Positions 13,005-20,737 of a stretch of 20,737 nucleotides of DNA are shown here, piece after piece. Position 1 is the stretch's first letter. Every line of letters begins with the position of its first letter. Below the pieces are notes generated by a model, which saw only the letters and a list, made by a program, of their open reading frames with translations, was not told the DNA's origin and searched no databases. A program made the position numbers and the translations under genes. Source of the DNA: a virus; the IMG/VR virus record IMGVR_UViG_3300033388_003727, positions 1 through 20,737 of that record; one strand, 5' to 3'.

Positions 13005-14288
13005 TCAAGTGCCGATAAGGTTGCCGCACATTTGCGGGTTGAGCAGGTTAGCATTGAACCATACAATCAAACGATACTGAGTGCCAAGATCCTTGATATC
13101 GGAACCCTTGGCGAACAGGATTTCAATACCGGAATCAGTTGATTCACGCATCGTTGAGACACCGGCACCATCCAGATCCATCGTTGCCAAAGAGCCGTGA
13201 ACGATTTCAACGGCTGAATTGTCAAAGAAGATATTGGAAGGCTTGCTTGCTGTGAGATTCAGAAAGGTAATCGCAGCATCGTTCGGCGCTGCAATCGAGC
13301 AGTTGGCATACTCAAGCTCTGCCTGAGAACTGCCACCAGACGCGGCGTTAGTGACGATGGCCGGGCTGATTTCCCACTCGGTCGCACTGTTACGCGCGAT
13401 GACCCGGAAGGTCTGAAGCTGAGTTGTGTCTTCCTTGTGGATCATGCTGAGCGAATTTACGCCAGCGATGGTGAACGCATCACCAAGCTTCACGGTGCCT
13501 GACCCGGTATCAACCGTCAGGGTCATGGTGCGGTTATCCACGTTGTTGCCGTTGGCGTCTGTGGCAAGCGGCACATGGAACTGAGCGCCATCAACCAACC
13601 AACCCGCAGCCGCAGTGAATACATTCGTCGGCATGAAGTTAGTCTTGAATGAATCAAACGTGGCAATGCGCGGGATCTGCGAACGCTCATAGGCTGTCAA
13701 TGAAACGCCCTCAGGCACGGCTTGACGTTGTGCCAGGTTCCCTGAAACACCGATATAATCAGTCGGGTTCAAGATTATAGTGCGCGGATTCATAATAGGA
13801 ATATCACGAATCAGCATCTGTTCTTCAGCAGCCGCAACCTGGTTATAGGTTGTGATAGCCGCCGCATCCTTGATGAAGATCGTTCCTTTGTTGGCCACCT
13901 CTGTAGCAACGGCCTTGTCGACCAGGGCCGATAAAGCCTGGACAGCACTTTCGGCCTTACGATCACGCTGGAGTGAATCGTTCAGTTCGACCGCGTTCAT
14001 GGTGAACGGGACGTTCTTGATGTCCGATGGTGCCGAAGCATTGGCGTTCAACGTGGAGGGCACTGTGAGCTGCGTCATATCAGCAAAATCAGCGTCCGCC
14101 AACGTCAGCCCATCTTTGTTGACAGAAATGTATGGTACGGGCCTGTGAACCGTCAGAGCGGAACGCTCAAAAGCGGTCGAAGGCGGTTGAAATTTGCTCA
14201 CTTGTCGAGCGGTGATGTTGTTTGGATTGAATCCTTCGAGAACTTTCTCGAAGAGAACAACCTCTTCTTTTGAAAAGGCGTTAGCCAT
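13005..14288 (-). CDS. Major capsid protein, P22 coat-like (427 aa)
   Basis: Length is close to the 430-residue P22 gp5. Matches to the P22 coat pattern include an N-terminal helix region, the KFQPPSTAFERSALTVHRPV segment (P22: YTPPAASMQRSSNTIWMPV), helix AEEQMLIRDI (P22: AEEIMFSREL), NPTDYI, QIPRIATFDSF, and the inserted I-domain that starts VDNRTMTLTVDTGSG and runs through LGDAFTIAGV (P22: VDNRFATVTL, KRGDKISFAGV). The end is GTQYRLIVWFNANLLNPQMCG (P22: RIALWYGVNATRPEAIG). The protein forms the T=7-type shell with the HK97 fold. It follows scaffold, with an 11-base gap and a GAGGTAAC ribosome site. Confidence 0.93.
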   Translation of the reverse strand: MANAFSKEEVVLFEKVLEGFNPNNITARQVSKFQPPSTAFERSALTVHRPVPYISVNKDGLTLADADFADMTQLTVPSTLNANASAPSDIKNVPFTMNAVELNDSLQRDRKAESAVQALSALVDKAVATEVANKGTIFIKDAAAITTYNQVAAAEEQMLIRDIPIMNPRTIILNPTDYIGVSGNLAQRQAVPEGVSLTAYERSQIPRIATFDSFKTNFMPTNVFTAAAGWLVDGAQFHVPLATDANGNNVDNRTMTLTVDTGSGTVKLGDAFTIAGVNSLSMIHKEDTTQLQTFRVIARNSATEWEISPAIVTNAASGGSSQAELEYANCSIAAPNDAAITFLNLTASKPSNIFFDNSAVEIVHGSLATMDLDGAGVSTMRESTDSGIEILFAKGSDIKDLGTQYRLIVWFNANLLNPQMCGNLIGT

Positions 14289-14299
14289 GGGTAGTTACC

Positions 14300-15250
14300 T
14301 CAAATGATTTCTACCCCGGCCTCCTGAGCTTTCTTCTTGGCGGCGATAAGAGGTTTCATGTCTCTAGTCTCTCTCGCCTTTTCTCTAGCAGCATCAACAC
14401 TTCGCTGATGTTTATTGGACTTGCTAGCAGAGGGTGAGCCGCCTTGAAGTTCCTCATCGGGATCCGGAGTTGGTTCAGTTATAGATTTTGGTTTGGCACT
14501 AAGCCTTGCCTCCATCCGCCCAAGTTCCGCAACACCCATAATCGGATTCGTTTTAATAAGCTGTGCAATTTCCTCTGCTTTGCCTGGGTTTTTGCCCAGG
14601 TAGTACAAAAGAAGTTCGGATTTTTTGAAATTGTTAATAACTTGATTGACGGTATCGTTACCGAGTATTTCAATCGCCTTATCTTCAGTTTCTTCAAAAT
14701 CCTTTGCCCCTAAATCGCTTGCCCGCTCGTAGTGGTGAGTTTGCTTGCGCTCTAGTCCCGGGTCAACTGTATCAACCTGGGCTGGCGTTAAACCGGCTGT
14801 CTGCTTCTGGACTTCCGCCGCGATCATCGGTTGATTGTAATCAGTCAGCGCCCTGATGTATTTGGGGTCACGGACACCTTCATCAAAATCTTCCGGGTCA
14901 GGCGGGGTAGCTGCCTCTACTGGAGCTTTCTGGTCAAGGGCAAGCCTTAAAAGCTTGTTCTTTTCCCTTTCCGTAGCCAACTCTTGTTCAGCATCGGCGG
15001 TTGTGCCCTCAGCTTGAGCCACCTTTTTATTCAGCTTGTTAATACGTTTCCTTATGCCGTGTTGCTTGTCTGGTTGCGAACCATCATCCCCGTCTAACAC
15101 GACCTCAACTTCAGTAGGTTCCTGTTGTTCCCCGTCTGTTTCGGAATCATCGCCAGCCTCTTCAGGCCGCTCTTCCTCTCCAGTCGGTTCAATTACTTCA
15201 GTTACTTCTTCGGTTGAGACCTCTGAGGTCTCCGCTTTCTCGTTACCCAT
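14300..15250 (-). CDS. Scaffolding protein, P22 gp8-like (316 aa)
   Basis: The first ~60 residues are very acidic (EEVTEVIEPTGEEERPEEAG). A basic coiled-coil-like helix follows (IRKRINKLNKKVAQAEG) and then long charged helices. The C-terminus is Lys/Arg-rich (RSVDAAREKARETRDMKPLI, then AAKKKAQEAG), as in P22 gp8 (303 residues), where a basic C-terminal helix-loop-helix binds the coat protein. Scaffold guides coat assembly into a procapsid and leaves during packaging. The gene lies between portal-side genes and the coat gene, the P22 order. Overall composition and position give the call more than sequence identity does. Confidence 0.85.
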   Translation of the reverse strand: MGNEKAETSEVSTEEVTEVIEPTGEEERPEEAGDDSETDGEQQEPTEVEVVLDGDDGSQPDKQHGIRKRINKLNKKVAQAEGTTADAEQELATEREKNKLLRLALDQKAPVEAATPPDPEDFDEGVRDPKYIRALTDYNQPMIAAEVQKQTAGLTPAQVDTVDPGLERKQTHHYERASDLGAKDFEETEDKAIEILGNDTVNQVINNFKKSELLLYYLGKNPGKAEEIAQLIKTNPIMGVAELGRMEARLSAKPKSITEPTPDPDEELQGGSPSASKSNKHQRSVDAAREKARETRDMKPLIAAKKKAQEAGVEII

Positions 15251-15414
15251 GTTTTACCTCTTTTGGTGTCAGAGTGTGGCCGTGAAGCCCCTGGTTTTGA
15301 GTTCCAGTAAACTTAGAAGGGATTTCTGTACCTTAAGCCTGTGCTGGCGTTCGGCCTTGTATAGGCTCCCTTGGGCCTTTTAGCTTATTCCGGTGATCAA
15401 ACCGGATGCACAAA
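15251..15414. other. Intergenic gap before the scaffold gene
   Basis: This 164-base stretch is the longest untranslated gap in the late operon. On the minus strand it holds a 6-base stem (TCCGGT/ACCGGA around TTGATC) near its upstream end and the scaffold ribosome region near its downstream end. There is no ORF on the minus strand with a good start. It may carry an internal promoter, but I see no clear -35/-10 pair. Confidence 0.5.
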
Positions 15415-15963
15415 TTACGCGACAACCGGGCCGGTGGAAACGCCACCTTGGCCAATCACTGCCCAACCGCCTGATTTGAACTCAAGCTGTACGCTGTCAC
15501 CAGCATCAGCAAATGTGATTGTCGCATAGCCCAATCTAGTCGCAGGCGTGAGCGTCATATCATCCGCATCAACGACCAATGTAATATTCAGAAGTTGACC
15601 AATTGCGCCATCAGCAAGCGTCATAGCGTCCGCGCCTGTCGTGGTAACATCAACTGAACGGGCTGTAATAGGGATTGCGCCGGGGCCCGATAGGGTTTCG
15701 GCCACGCCGGTTGAGGCGAAGGTCGAAAGAACCACGACACCAGCCGTAATGGATTCGACCATCATTGTGGCGCCGCCGTCCGTGCCAGCGAGAATGACGG
15801 TATCCCGAACATTCAGCTTTTCAGCAATATCATCCAGATAGCCGGAAGCCTGCATTGCGGCAAGGGCGTCTGCGTCAGAGAAAATGGAATAGGTCTGGCC
15901 ACCATCGGCTTGATTGCCTGGGCCGCCTACTTCGCGAAAGTCGGTTGCAATAGTAAATGCCAT
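15415..15963 (-). CDS. Possible capsid decoration or fibre protein (182 aa)
   Basis: ATG 15963 follows GGAGG at 7 bases. The protein starts with a Gly-rich stretch (REVGGPGNQADGGQTYSIF), then a helix (DADALAAMQASGYLDDIAEK), and continues as beta-rich Thr/Ala/Gly sequence (LILAGTDG-type, SVDVTTTGADAMTLADGA). The C-terminus (ITFADAGDSVQLEFKSGGWA) is of a kind seen in trimeric phage head-fibre or decoration proteins. P22 has no gene at this place between portal and scaffold. The decoration role is inferred from position and composition. Confidence 0.6.
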   Translation of the reverse strand: MAFTIATDFREVGGPGNQADGGQTYSIFSDADALAAMQASGYLDDIAEKLNVRDTVILAGTDGGATMMVESITAGVVVLSTFASTGVAETLSGPGAIPITARSVDVTTTGADAMTLADGAIGQLLNITLVVDADDMTLTPATRLGYATITFADAGDSVQLEFKSGGWAVIGQGGVSTGPVVA

Positions 15964-15981
15964 ATCATGGCCTCCATTTAG

Positions 15982-15995
15982 CGTTTAATTAAACG
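15982..15995. promoter_or_regulatory. 14-base perfect AT-rich palindrome
   Basis: CGTTTAATTAAACG is a perfect palindrome lying in the 35-base gap between the 86-residue and 182-residue genes, just upstream of the latter's ribosome site. It could be a protein-binding site or an RNA hairpin that lowers read-through. No regulator is known here. Confidence 0.4.
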
Positions 15996-15998
15996 TGC

Positions 15999-16259
15999 TC
16001 ATTTTTGTATACCACATATGGTAAACACAAAAGCAGAGCATCTGCAAGTCAAAACGGGAACATCATATTCACGGGCGCGCGCCTCACGAACCAGCCCCAG
16101 CGTATGCTCATTATCGTAGCGTCGCGCTGTCATGCGAAACGGCTTCCCGAACGAATCCGTGACCCATTGATACCCTCGCGTAACATATGCCGCTCGTCTG
16201 GCCGAGCGTTGCAGTTCATATAGCGAGTGGTTCCAGATCGGCAGCTTCCAAATGTTCAT
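15999..16259 (-). CDS. Hypothetical protein (86 aa) after the portal gene
   Basis: The ATG at 16259 directly abuts the portal TAA (16260-16262), and GAGAGGGG lies upstream within the portal end, so coupling is likely. The sequence is basic and aromatic: ELQRSARRAAYVTRGYQWVT, then SFGKPFRMTARRYDNEHTLG and a short Cys pair (LTCRC). There is no membrane segment or signal peptide. P22 has no counterpart. The family is not recognised; location suggests a late head-related or cargo gene. Confidence 0.6.
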   Translation of the reverse strand: MNIWKLPIWNHSLYELQRSARRAAYVTRGYQWVTDSFGKPFRMTARRYDNEHTLGLVREARAREYDVPVLTCRCSAFVFTICGIQK

Positions 16260-18377
16260 TTATCCAAGCCCCTCTCTGGCAGCCTCAATGCCTGTTCTCT
16301 GTTCTTCCTCAACCAACTTTTGGGTATTCAAGAATAGCTGGGTTTTCTTCATTCCCAACTCATCTTGGTCATTGGAAATATCAGAGATAATCTTAACAGT
16401 CTCAGCCTCTTTCTTGCCCGCATCCGCCACCTTTTGCATGGAACTGGCATCCAGCGACCGCGCCTCTGCGTTCTGCTGATTGGCAGCCGCTTCCATAAGG
16501 GCCTCCTGTGGATCTTCCTGAGGCTGCTGAAGCTGTTGAACCAAGGCTTCCTCTTCCTCGTTCTCTGGCTTAACAAGGCCCTGAGCCAACATAATCCTGC
16601 GGTTCAATTCCTTGATCGGGTCAAGGCCAACGCCAGTGATATTGTCCAGTAGAACGGCAATAATGGCCGGGGTGTATTGCTGTCCGCTTGGGTTATTGGT
16701 GAGAACATCCAGCATCCCCTTCAGGTCTTCAACGGTTTGCTCACGCATGGTTTCGTACTGCGGCCCAACGTCGGCATAGGCGCGGAACTTCTTGCCCTTG
16801 AGAGTGTTGCTCTCCACCAATTTGCCGGTTTCGTTGTCCAGAATGGTTTTAAATAGCTGCTTCTGGCCGTCGCTGCCGTCCTTGCCGATAGTGCGCATAA
16901 CCCGCTGTGTGGTGTAAACCTCGGCTGCCATGGCCTGATAAATCGTACCCGACCATGCAATAGATTCCGCGATATTGCTGGATATCCGGCTTGTGGTCAG
17001 GTTTACCAGCTTGCGCATTTCGCGGATTGCCTTACCCGATACGTCAGGATCAACCACCTCTTGAGGAGCCCCGCCAGTCACATCCTGAATAAAGCCTGGG
17101 ACAATGCCCAGTAGGGCCGTGGTGCTGCCATCAAGTTGAGGGGGTTTGGAGTAGGCAACGGGGCCAACAGAAACAATGTTGCCTTCGCTATCAAGAACGG
17201 GGTCGGCAAGTAGGTAAGGCTTGTTGTTTTTGTCAGCCCATAGTGCGGTAATCTCAGGGTTGCTCATCTGCTCGGGTGTGAATATAGGCACCTCTTGCCC
17301 AGATGATGCCGCATTCTCGGCTAACTGGGAGACCTGCATATTGAACAGCCTGCCAGCGTCTTTCAATTTCCTAACCAAACCACGATACCATTCAACACCA
17401 TCCACATAGGCGCGATAGCCATAAAACGGCACAATTGGAATCCATTTCCCGGCAATCCGGCGTGTGTCGTCAAGGATTTCTTCGCCGCTGAAGATGGTTT
17501 TTTCCACGCTACCACGCAAAATACTGCGTTTGCGCACGAAGGTGCGGAACTCGTCAACCTTCAGTTCGTCCTCGATGAGCTTGTGGTCTTCCTGTGTATA
17601 GACCTCAATCTCGCGGGTTTCGATATTGTTATAAACAAACACCTTTTCACGCCTGCGCACAACCTCGTAGCGGGTCGCTATGTATATCAGCTCAGGTGTT
17701 GACGAGTTGCCATTTTCATGGGCTTTCGTGTCCGGCGTATAAGCCGATACCGCGTCTTTACCCGGATACGCAGCCTCAAAGCTGTCCTTGGTGAAGGGCT
17801 TAAGAACGGTACACCACCGGGCGTCACGCTTATCAGTGCGTTGCGCGGCCTCATCCCAGAATACCGTGTTGTAGGCATTGTGGATGGGACGCCATTCTAT
17901 GCGCTGGTTATCGTTCCCGGGGTCGAAATCATCCTCAAAAATGGTGGCCAGTTTCATGGCGCCATAGCCGCAGGTGGCGGCCTCTTCAACAGCCAAATCA
18001 GTGGCCAGCTTGCCTGAGAAATTGCGGAAGTCGGCCCGATATATGCCATTAATCAGGTCGGAATCGTCTTCCGTGGTCTTGTCATCATCGGGCTTAAACT
18101 CCACGCCCATGCGGTTGTTGTCCCATTCGCCAAGAAACCGCTGAAGATAGTTGCTGATGATATCGAACTCCAGCTTCACGCGGTCGGTATCGAAATCCTT
18201 CTCAAGGAACCCCTCCCACATTCCGCCGGTCACGTTGACGAACCGCATATCCTCGTTTGCTTGTTCGCGCTGTTCATCCACCAGATCCGCGTCCCGGGTA
18301 ATGTCCAGCTTGAACTTATCCAGCTTTTCATCATCCGTTACGTCTGGGGTTTCGGTTTCTTCTAGCCTGTCGGTCAT
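16260..18377 (-). CDS. Portal protein, P22 gp1-like (705 aa)
   Basis: Length is close to the 725-residue P22 portal. Residues 1-120 have an acidic N-terminus and ANEDMRFVNVTGGMWEG, then YLQRFLGEWDNNRMGVEFKP, a pattern of P22-type portals. The wing and stem regions follow (WRPIHNAYNTVFWDEAAQRT; PFYGYRAYVDGVEWYRGLVR). The C-terminal ~100 residues (QQNAEARSLDASSMQKVADA and QEALMEAAAN) form a long helical barrel or coiled coil, as in P22. Twelve copies form the vertex for DNA entry and exit. The start is an ATGA overlap with the previous stop. Confidence 0.92.
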   Translation of the reverse strand: MTDRLEETETPDVTDDEKLDKFKLDITRDADLVDEQREQANEDMRFVNVTGGMWEGFLEKDFDTDRVKLEFDIISNYLQRFLGEWDNNRMGVEFKPDDDKTTEDDSDLINGIYRADFRNFSGKLATDLAVEEAATCGYGAMKLATIFEDDFDPGNDNQRIEWRPIHNAYNTVFWDEAAQRTDKRDARWCTVLKPFTKDSFEAAYPGKDAVSAYTPDTKAHENGNSSTPELIYIATRYEVVRRREKVFVYNNIETREIEVYTQEDHKLIEDELKVDEFRTFVRKRSILRGSVEKTIFSGEEILDDTRRIAGKWIPIVPFYGYRAYVDGVEWYRGLVRKLKDAGRLFNMQVSQLAENAASSGQEVPIFTPEQMSNPEITALWADKNNKPYLLADPVLDSEGNIVSVGPVAYSKPPQLDGSTTALLGIVPGFIQDVTGGAPQEVVDPDVSGKAIREMRKLVNLTTSRISSNIAESIAWSGTIYQAMAAEVYTTQRVMRTIGKDGSDGQKQLFKTILDNETGKLVESNTLKGKKFRAYADVGPQYETMREQTVEDLKGMLDVLTNNPSGQQYTPAIIAVLLDNITGVGLDPIKELNRRIMLAQGLVKPENEEEEALVQQLQQPQEDPQEALMEAAANQQNAEARSLDASSMQKVADAGKKEAETVKIISDISNDQDELGMKKTQLFLNTQKLVEEEQRTGIEAAREGLG

Positions 18378-18580
18378 GATGCGTTGTCCACTTGTTTCAT
18401 CCCGGAGCCGAAGCGCCGCTCCGCCTCTTCACGATACGGATGAAAGCACCGCTTTGAGTGGGGGTTGTAGAACTTTAATGTCACATCACCGTAGTAAACA
18501 TCGACGCCGCGATACTGGAACAGTTTACCAGATTGGTCGGCATACCATTTGTCTTTTTCAAAGTCGGTGTCGTTGCTCAC
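18374..18580 (-). CDS. Small hypothetical protein (68 aa) between TerL and portal
   Basis: The start is GTG at 18580, in a GTGA overlap with the TerL stop, and the stop overlaps the portal ATG. The protein is charged with aromatic beta-like stretches (KLFQYRGVDVYYGDVTLKFY) and a basic C-terminal part (CFHPYREEAERRFGSGMKQV). There is no known domain that I recognise. Its tight coupling to TerL and portal suggests a packaging- or head-related role, or simply a passenger gene. Confidence 0.7.
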   Translation of the reverse strand: MSNDTDFEKDKWYADQSGKLFQYRGVDVYYGDVTLKFYNPHSKRCFHPYREEAERRFGSGMKQVDNAS

Positions 18581-19938
18581 GATGCTCTCCGCATATTGGG
18601 GACGTTGATGGGTGCTGGTTTAACCTTAACAGGCTTGGTCATGGCTGGAAACAGTTCCGTTATGCCCCACACAAACCAATCAGCCCGGTTGGGGGATTTT
18701 GCCCCTGTGTACCCAGTAGTGGTGAAGGCCAGTAATTCGTCTTCCAATTCGGGGAAATCGCCCACCAGCTTGATCTTGCCTGTTTCGTGCAATGCGCTTG
18801 CTGGTTCTGCCCTGACCACCTTGCCTCTTGATGCCGTGACGGCCTTGTATGCGGCGTTGGGACTAATCCTATTTCCATCCTCATCCACCGCGGTCTTGAT
18901 AACGTGCCCCACCATAGCGCCCCCGAAGTTCGATTCCCCGATTATCCTGTCGGCATCGTGGCGTTCATACGCACCAGCGGCAACGGCCCCCCAAGTGGCC
19001 GGGCCTGCCTTAAGCGTGAGGTCTTCGAGAACATAGGCTATTCCGTCGGTGCCTAGACCGATCACTCCGATTCCAATCTCGTCGTTATTCTTGTTCTCGT
19101 CGTCATCGGCCCCGGATGGGTCGACTGCCACAACAACACGCACAAAGTCCGGCTGATCATCGCCGGATACTTTTGAACCTTCAATGACCTTGGTATTCCA
19201 CAGCGCATTCTCCGTCTCATCCCCGAACAAGCCCAGCCAAAAGCGATCACGCTGGCGCTTAGGCAGTTCCTGCAAGGCTTTCAGATATGCGGCGGGGAGG
19301 TTATCGGCGTTATCCTTGGGGTTCATAAGCATATGAACATAGTTCTCAGGCGCGGTAAGCGCCTTCTTTGAATCAGGATCGCGACCTTCCATAAACAGCT
19401 TATGCGTCCAATGGCCCTTCATGGGGGGGTTCTCGTCAAGGAACATACGCAAGCGCATCTCGCGCTCAACTCCATCCCTCGTGTAATGCACCTTCTGAGC
19501 CAGGCGCGTAATCATGATGAGAAATGACCCATAGGATATCTGGGAACACTCGTTCAGAAAAATACTGACGTACTCATTGCCCAAAATCTTTTCTGTGCGC
19601 TCCTTATCATCCAGCCCACCAAACCATATTTCCGACCCGTTGGGGAACTTTGCGAACCAATCTTCCTTGTTGAGTTTGTAGGGGCAGCCAGGAAAACACA
19701 GCCCCATGACCTTGGGGAAAGTGTCATAAACCACTGAGGCCTTCACATGGTTGAACCTGAACCGGACAATGGCATGTCGGGAGCCTGGCGCGGCAAGCGC
19801 CCTGAGAACAATGGTTCTGATGATCGTGAAGGTCTTGGTGGAACGCGCGCCCCCGTAAAGCAAAACATACATAGCCACGGATGCAAACAGGCTTATCGCT
19901 TCATCTTGCTTTTTGGTCAGGCTAAAGGGTATCTGCAT
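18577..19938 (-). CDS. terL: Terminase large subunit (453 aa)
   Basis: TerL is the ATPase motor and nuclease that packs DNA through the portal. The N-terminal ATPase has a Walker A variant GGARSTKT (residues 29-36), Walker B IFLNE (126-130, Glu130 catalytic) and a later DENPP motif (169-172 region). The C-terminal RNase H-like nuclease has AVDPSG (Asp273), IIGESNFGG (Glu335) and SPNRADW (Asp420), the three acidic residues of that fold. Length is near the ~470-500 of related enzymes. The start overlaps the TerS stop by 17 bases with a poor ribosome site, so coupling to TerS is likely. Confidence 0.95.
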   Translation of the reverse strand: MQIPFSLTKKQDEAISLFASVAMYVLLYGGARSTKTFTIIRTIVLRALAAPGSRHAIVRFRFNHVKASVVYDTFPKVMGLCFPGCPYKLNKEDWFAKFPNGSEIWFGGLDDKERTEKILGNEYVSIFLNECSQISYGSFLIMITRLAQKVHYTRDGVEREMRLRMFLDENPPMKGHWTHKLFMEGRDPDSKKALTAPENYVHMLMNPKDNADNLPAAYLKALQELPKRQRDRFWLGLFGDETENALWNTKVIEGSKVSGDDQPDFVRVVVAVDPSGADDDENKNNDEIGIGVIGLGTDGIAYVLEDLTLKAGPATWGAVAAGAYERHDADRIIGESNFGGAMVGHVIKTAVDEDGNRISPNAAYKAVTASRGKVVRAEPASALHETGKIKLVGDFPELEDELLAFTTTGYTGAKSPNRADWFVWGITELFPAMTKPVKVKPAPINVPNMRRAS

Positions 19939-20314
19939 CTTTTGAGCCGATGTTTACGTTGAATTCTTTTACGTAATTGTCCTGTTTGTCATGGTAGCCG
20001 TGCTTGGTAAGGATGAGCTTGGTGATTGTCGGGTTGAACCCTCCGTTTACCCCTTTATTTAGCAATTCTTGCTGCTGTATATCCATCACAGTTCTTAAAA
20101 TGTCCTTAAATTCAGGATGATAGCAGTCGCTATCCGGGTCTGCCCACTTGTAAAGCAATGATCTTGCACGGTTTAATGCGCGGCAGAGCCCCACCACAGA
20201 TGGGAACTCATCTTTGTGCTTGGTATTATACGTTTCCAGATAATCGAGTGCCTGGTCGTATAGCTCTTGGTCGTACACCGTAGGGCGACCAACTGGTTTT
20301 ACTTCAGCCATCAC
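19922..20314 (-). CDS. terS: Terminase small subunit (130 aa)
   Basis: TerS recognises the packaging site and presents DNA to TerL. The protein opens with GRPTVYDQELYDQALDYLET, then a helix-turn-helix-like segment (FPSVVGLCRALNRARSLLYK), a Trp-Asp region (WADPDSDC) and a long helix (DILRTVMDIQQQELLNKG) suitable for ring formation, and ends in NPTITKLILTKHGYHDKQD, a common TerS tail motif. Its place just before TerL strengthens the call. Start: ATG 20314 in an ATGA overlap with the upstream fibre gene; a second ATG follows at once. Confidence 0.88.
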   Translation of the reverse strand: MMAEVKPVGRPTVYDQELYDQALDYLETYNTKHKDEFPSVVGLCRALNRARSLLYKWADPDSDCYHPEFKDILRTVMDIQQQELLNKGVNGGFNPTITKLILTKHGYHDKQDNYVKEFNVNIGSKDADTL

Positions 20315-20736
20315 GTTGTTCCATCAACAATAAGGCCAAGAGTAGCGAGTTCTGTTAAAAGGCTGGCAAGCGCCGCATTTCCTCCACGGCTGCCCGTGAT
20401 CGTGGGGGCTGTTCCGTTGCCTGTAATCGTACCCTCGAAAACAGCGCTTTTGTCGCTATCAATGGTTAACGCGGTGGAGGGGATCGTAGCCGCATCAGCC
20501 GTAACCTGTAGCAGAATTTTCCCGGGCGACGATGAGTCGGAAACAGTGCCTGTGCCAACCTGATGTTTGATGGCCGTGCACAAGCTGTAATACGAGCCCG
20601 TCCAACCCGAGGAATATAGTGACCAAAGAGGCATCCCAGTGGTGACGGCTGAATGAGTATCATCGTCAGAATTGCTACGGGCTGCGACATCGACACATTC
20701 AATCGTGGTTGAATGGCGATGCAAAATACGTTCAGC
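20311..20736 (-). CDS. C-terminal part of a tail fibre or virion surface protein (partial)
   Basis: The frame is open to the right window edge (AERI precedes an internal TTG), so this is a C-terminal fragment of at least 142 residues. It contains beta-rich sequence with Thr/Ser runs (LLQVTADAATIPSTALTIDS, FEGTITGNG) and ends in SRGGNAALASLLTELATLGL, a form often seen at the C-terminus of phage fibre or decoration proteins. Its place directly before the terminase genes is not that of the P22 tailspike. Its stop overlaps the TerS start. The function is inferred from sequence character only. Confidence 0.6.
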   Translation of the reverse strand, partial: AERILHRHSTTIECVDVAARSNSDDDTHSAVTTGMPLWSLYSSGWTGSYYSLCTAIKHQVGTGTVSDSSSPGKILLQVTADAATIPSTALTIDSDKSAVFEGTITGNGTAPTITGSRGGNAALASLLTELATLGLIVDGTT

Positions 20737-20737
20737 G

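Noticed and set aside
18151-18735. Plus-strand 194-residue open frame across portal and TerL ends
   Set aside because: It is Ser-rich, without a start signal, and crosses three genes on the other strand that are clearly real.
1-20737. tRNA genes, CRISPR arrays, insertion sequences, integrase or attachment sites
   Set aside because: I found no cloverleaf-like stretch, no regularly spaced repeats, no transposase or recombinase motif and no long terminal repeats. I could not run a dedicated search, so small ones may be missed.

Overview
The window is the virion-structure, DNA-packaging and lysis region of a P22-like, short-tailed (podovirus-type) bacteriophage or prophage. It is joined to the end of an oppositely oriented cluster of small accessory genes. 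The evidence is a syntenic set of P22-type proteins on the minus strand: small and large terminase, a portal of about 700 residues, an acidic scaffold, a P22-fold coat protein with its inserted I-domain, a gp4-like tail factor, a gp10-like DNA-stabilisation protein, three ejection proteins and a fibre with a P22-tailspike-like head-binding N-terminus. P22-type phages infect Gram-negative bacteria, so the host is probably a proteobacterium. I cannot name it. I see no integrase, attachment site, tRNA or host gene, so phage versus prophage cannot be decided here.

Layout. Positions 1-2327 (plus strand) hold tightly packed small genes. Four have Cys-rich zinc-ribbon-like motifs, one of them of the Lar restriction-alleviation type; one has a helix-turn-helix; three are unrecognised. 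Their start regions look like reused modules, including a 20-base exact repeat spanning a ribosome binding site and start codon. Positions 2334-20736 (minus strand) form one late operon, read from right to left: fibre C-terminus (cut by the window edge), TerS, TerL, a 68-residue protein, portal, an 86-residue and a 182-residue protein, scaffold, coat, an acidic 112-residue protein, gp4-like and gp10-like tail proteins, a 92-residue protein, three ejection proteins, a 56-residue membrane protein, the tailspike-type fibre, a second tail protein, a 34-residue lysine-rich protein, and then a membrane protein with a possible papain-like domain, a holin-like protein, an M15 peptidase (the likely endolysin), a DUF1353 protein and two tiny ORFs. 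The two transcription units meet head-on with only 6 bases between their stop codons.

How the genes work together. TerS and TerL pump DNA through the portal into a procapsid built from coat and scaffold. The gp4-like and gp10-like proteins close the portal. The ejection proteins are packed in the head and leave with the DNA, the fibres bind the host, and the membrane and M15 proteins release progeny. Most neighbours overlap by 4-17 bases or are spaced by only a few, so translational coupling is likely throughout. No stretch longer than about 300 bases lacks a gene.

The least explained parts are the three sub-60-residue genes tucked into the late operon (56, 34 and 31 residues), the possible histidine-less papain-like membrane protein, the apparent lack of a tail-needle gene, the 14-residue repeats at the start of the third ejection protein, and the small zinc-protein cluster with its duplicated leaders.
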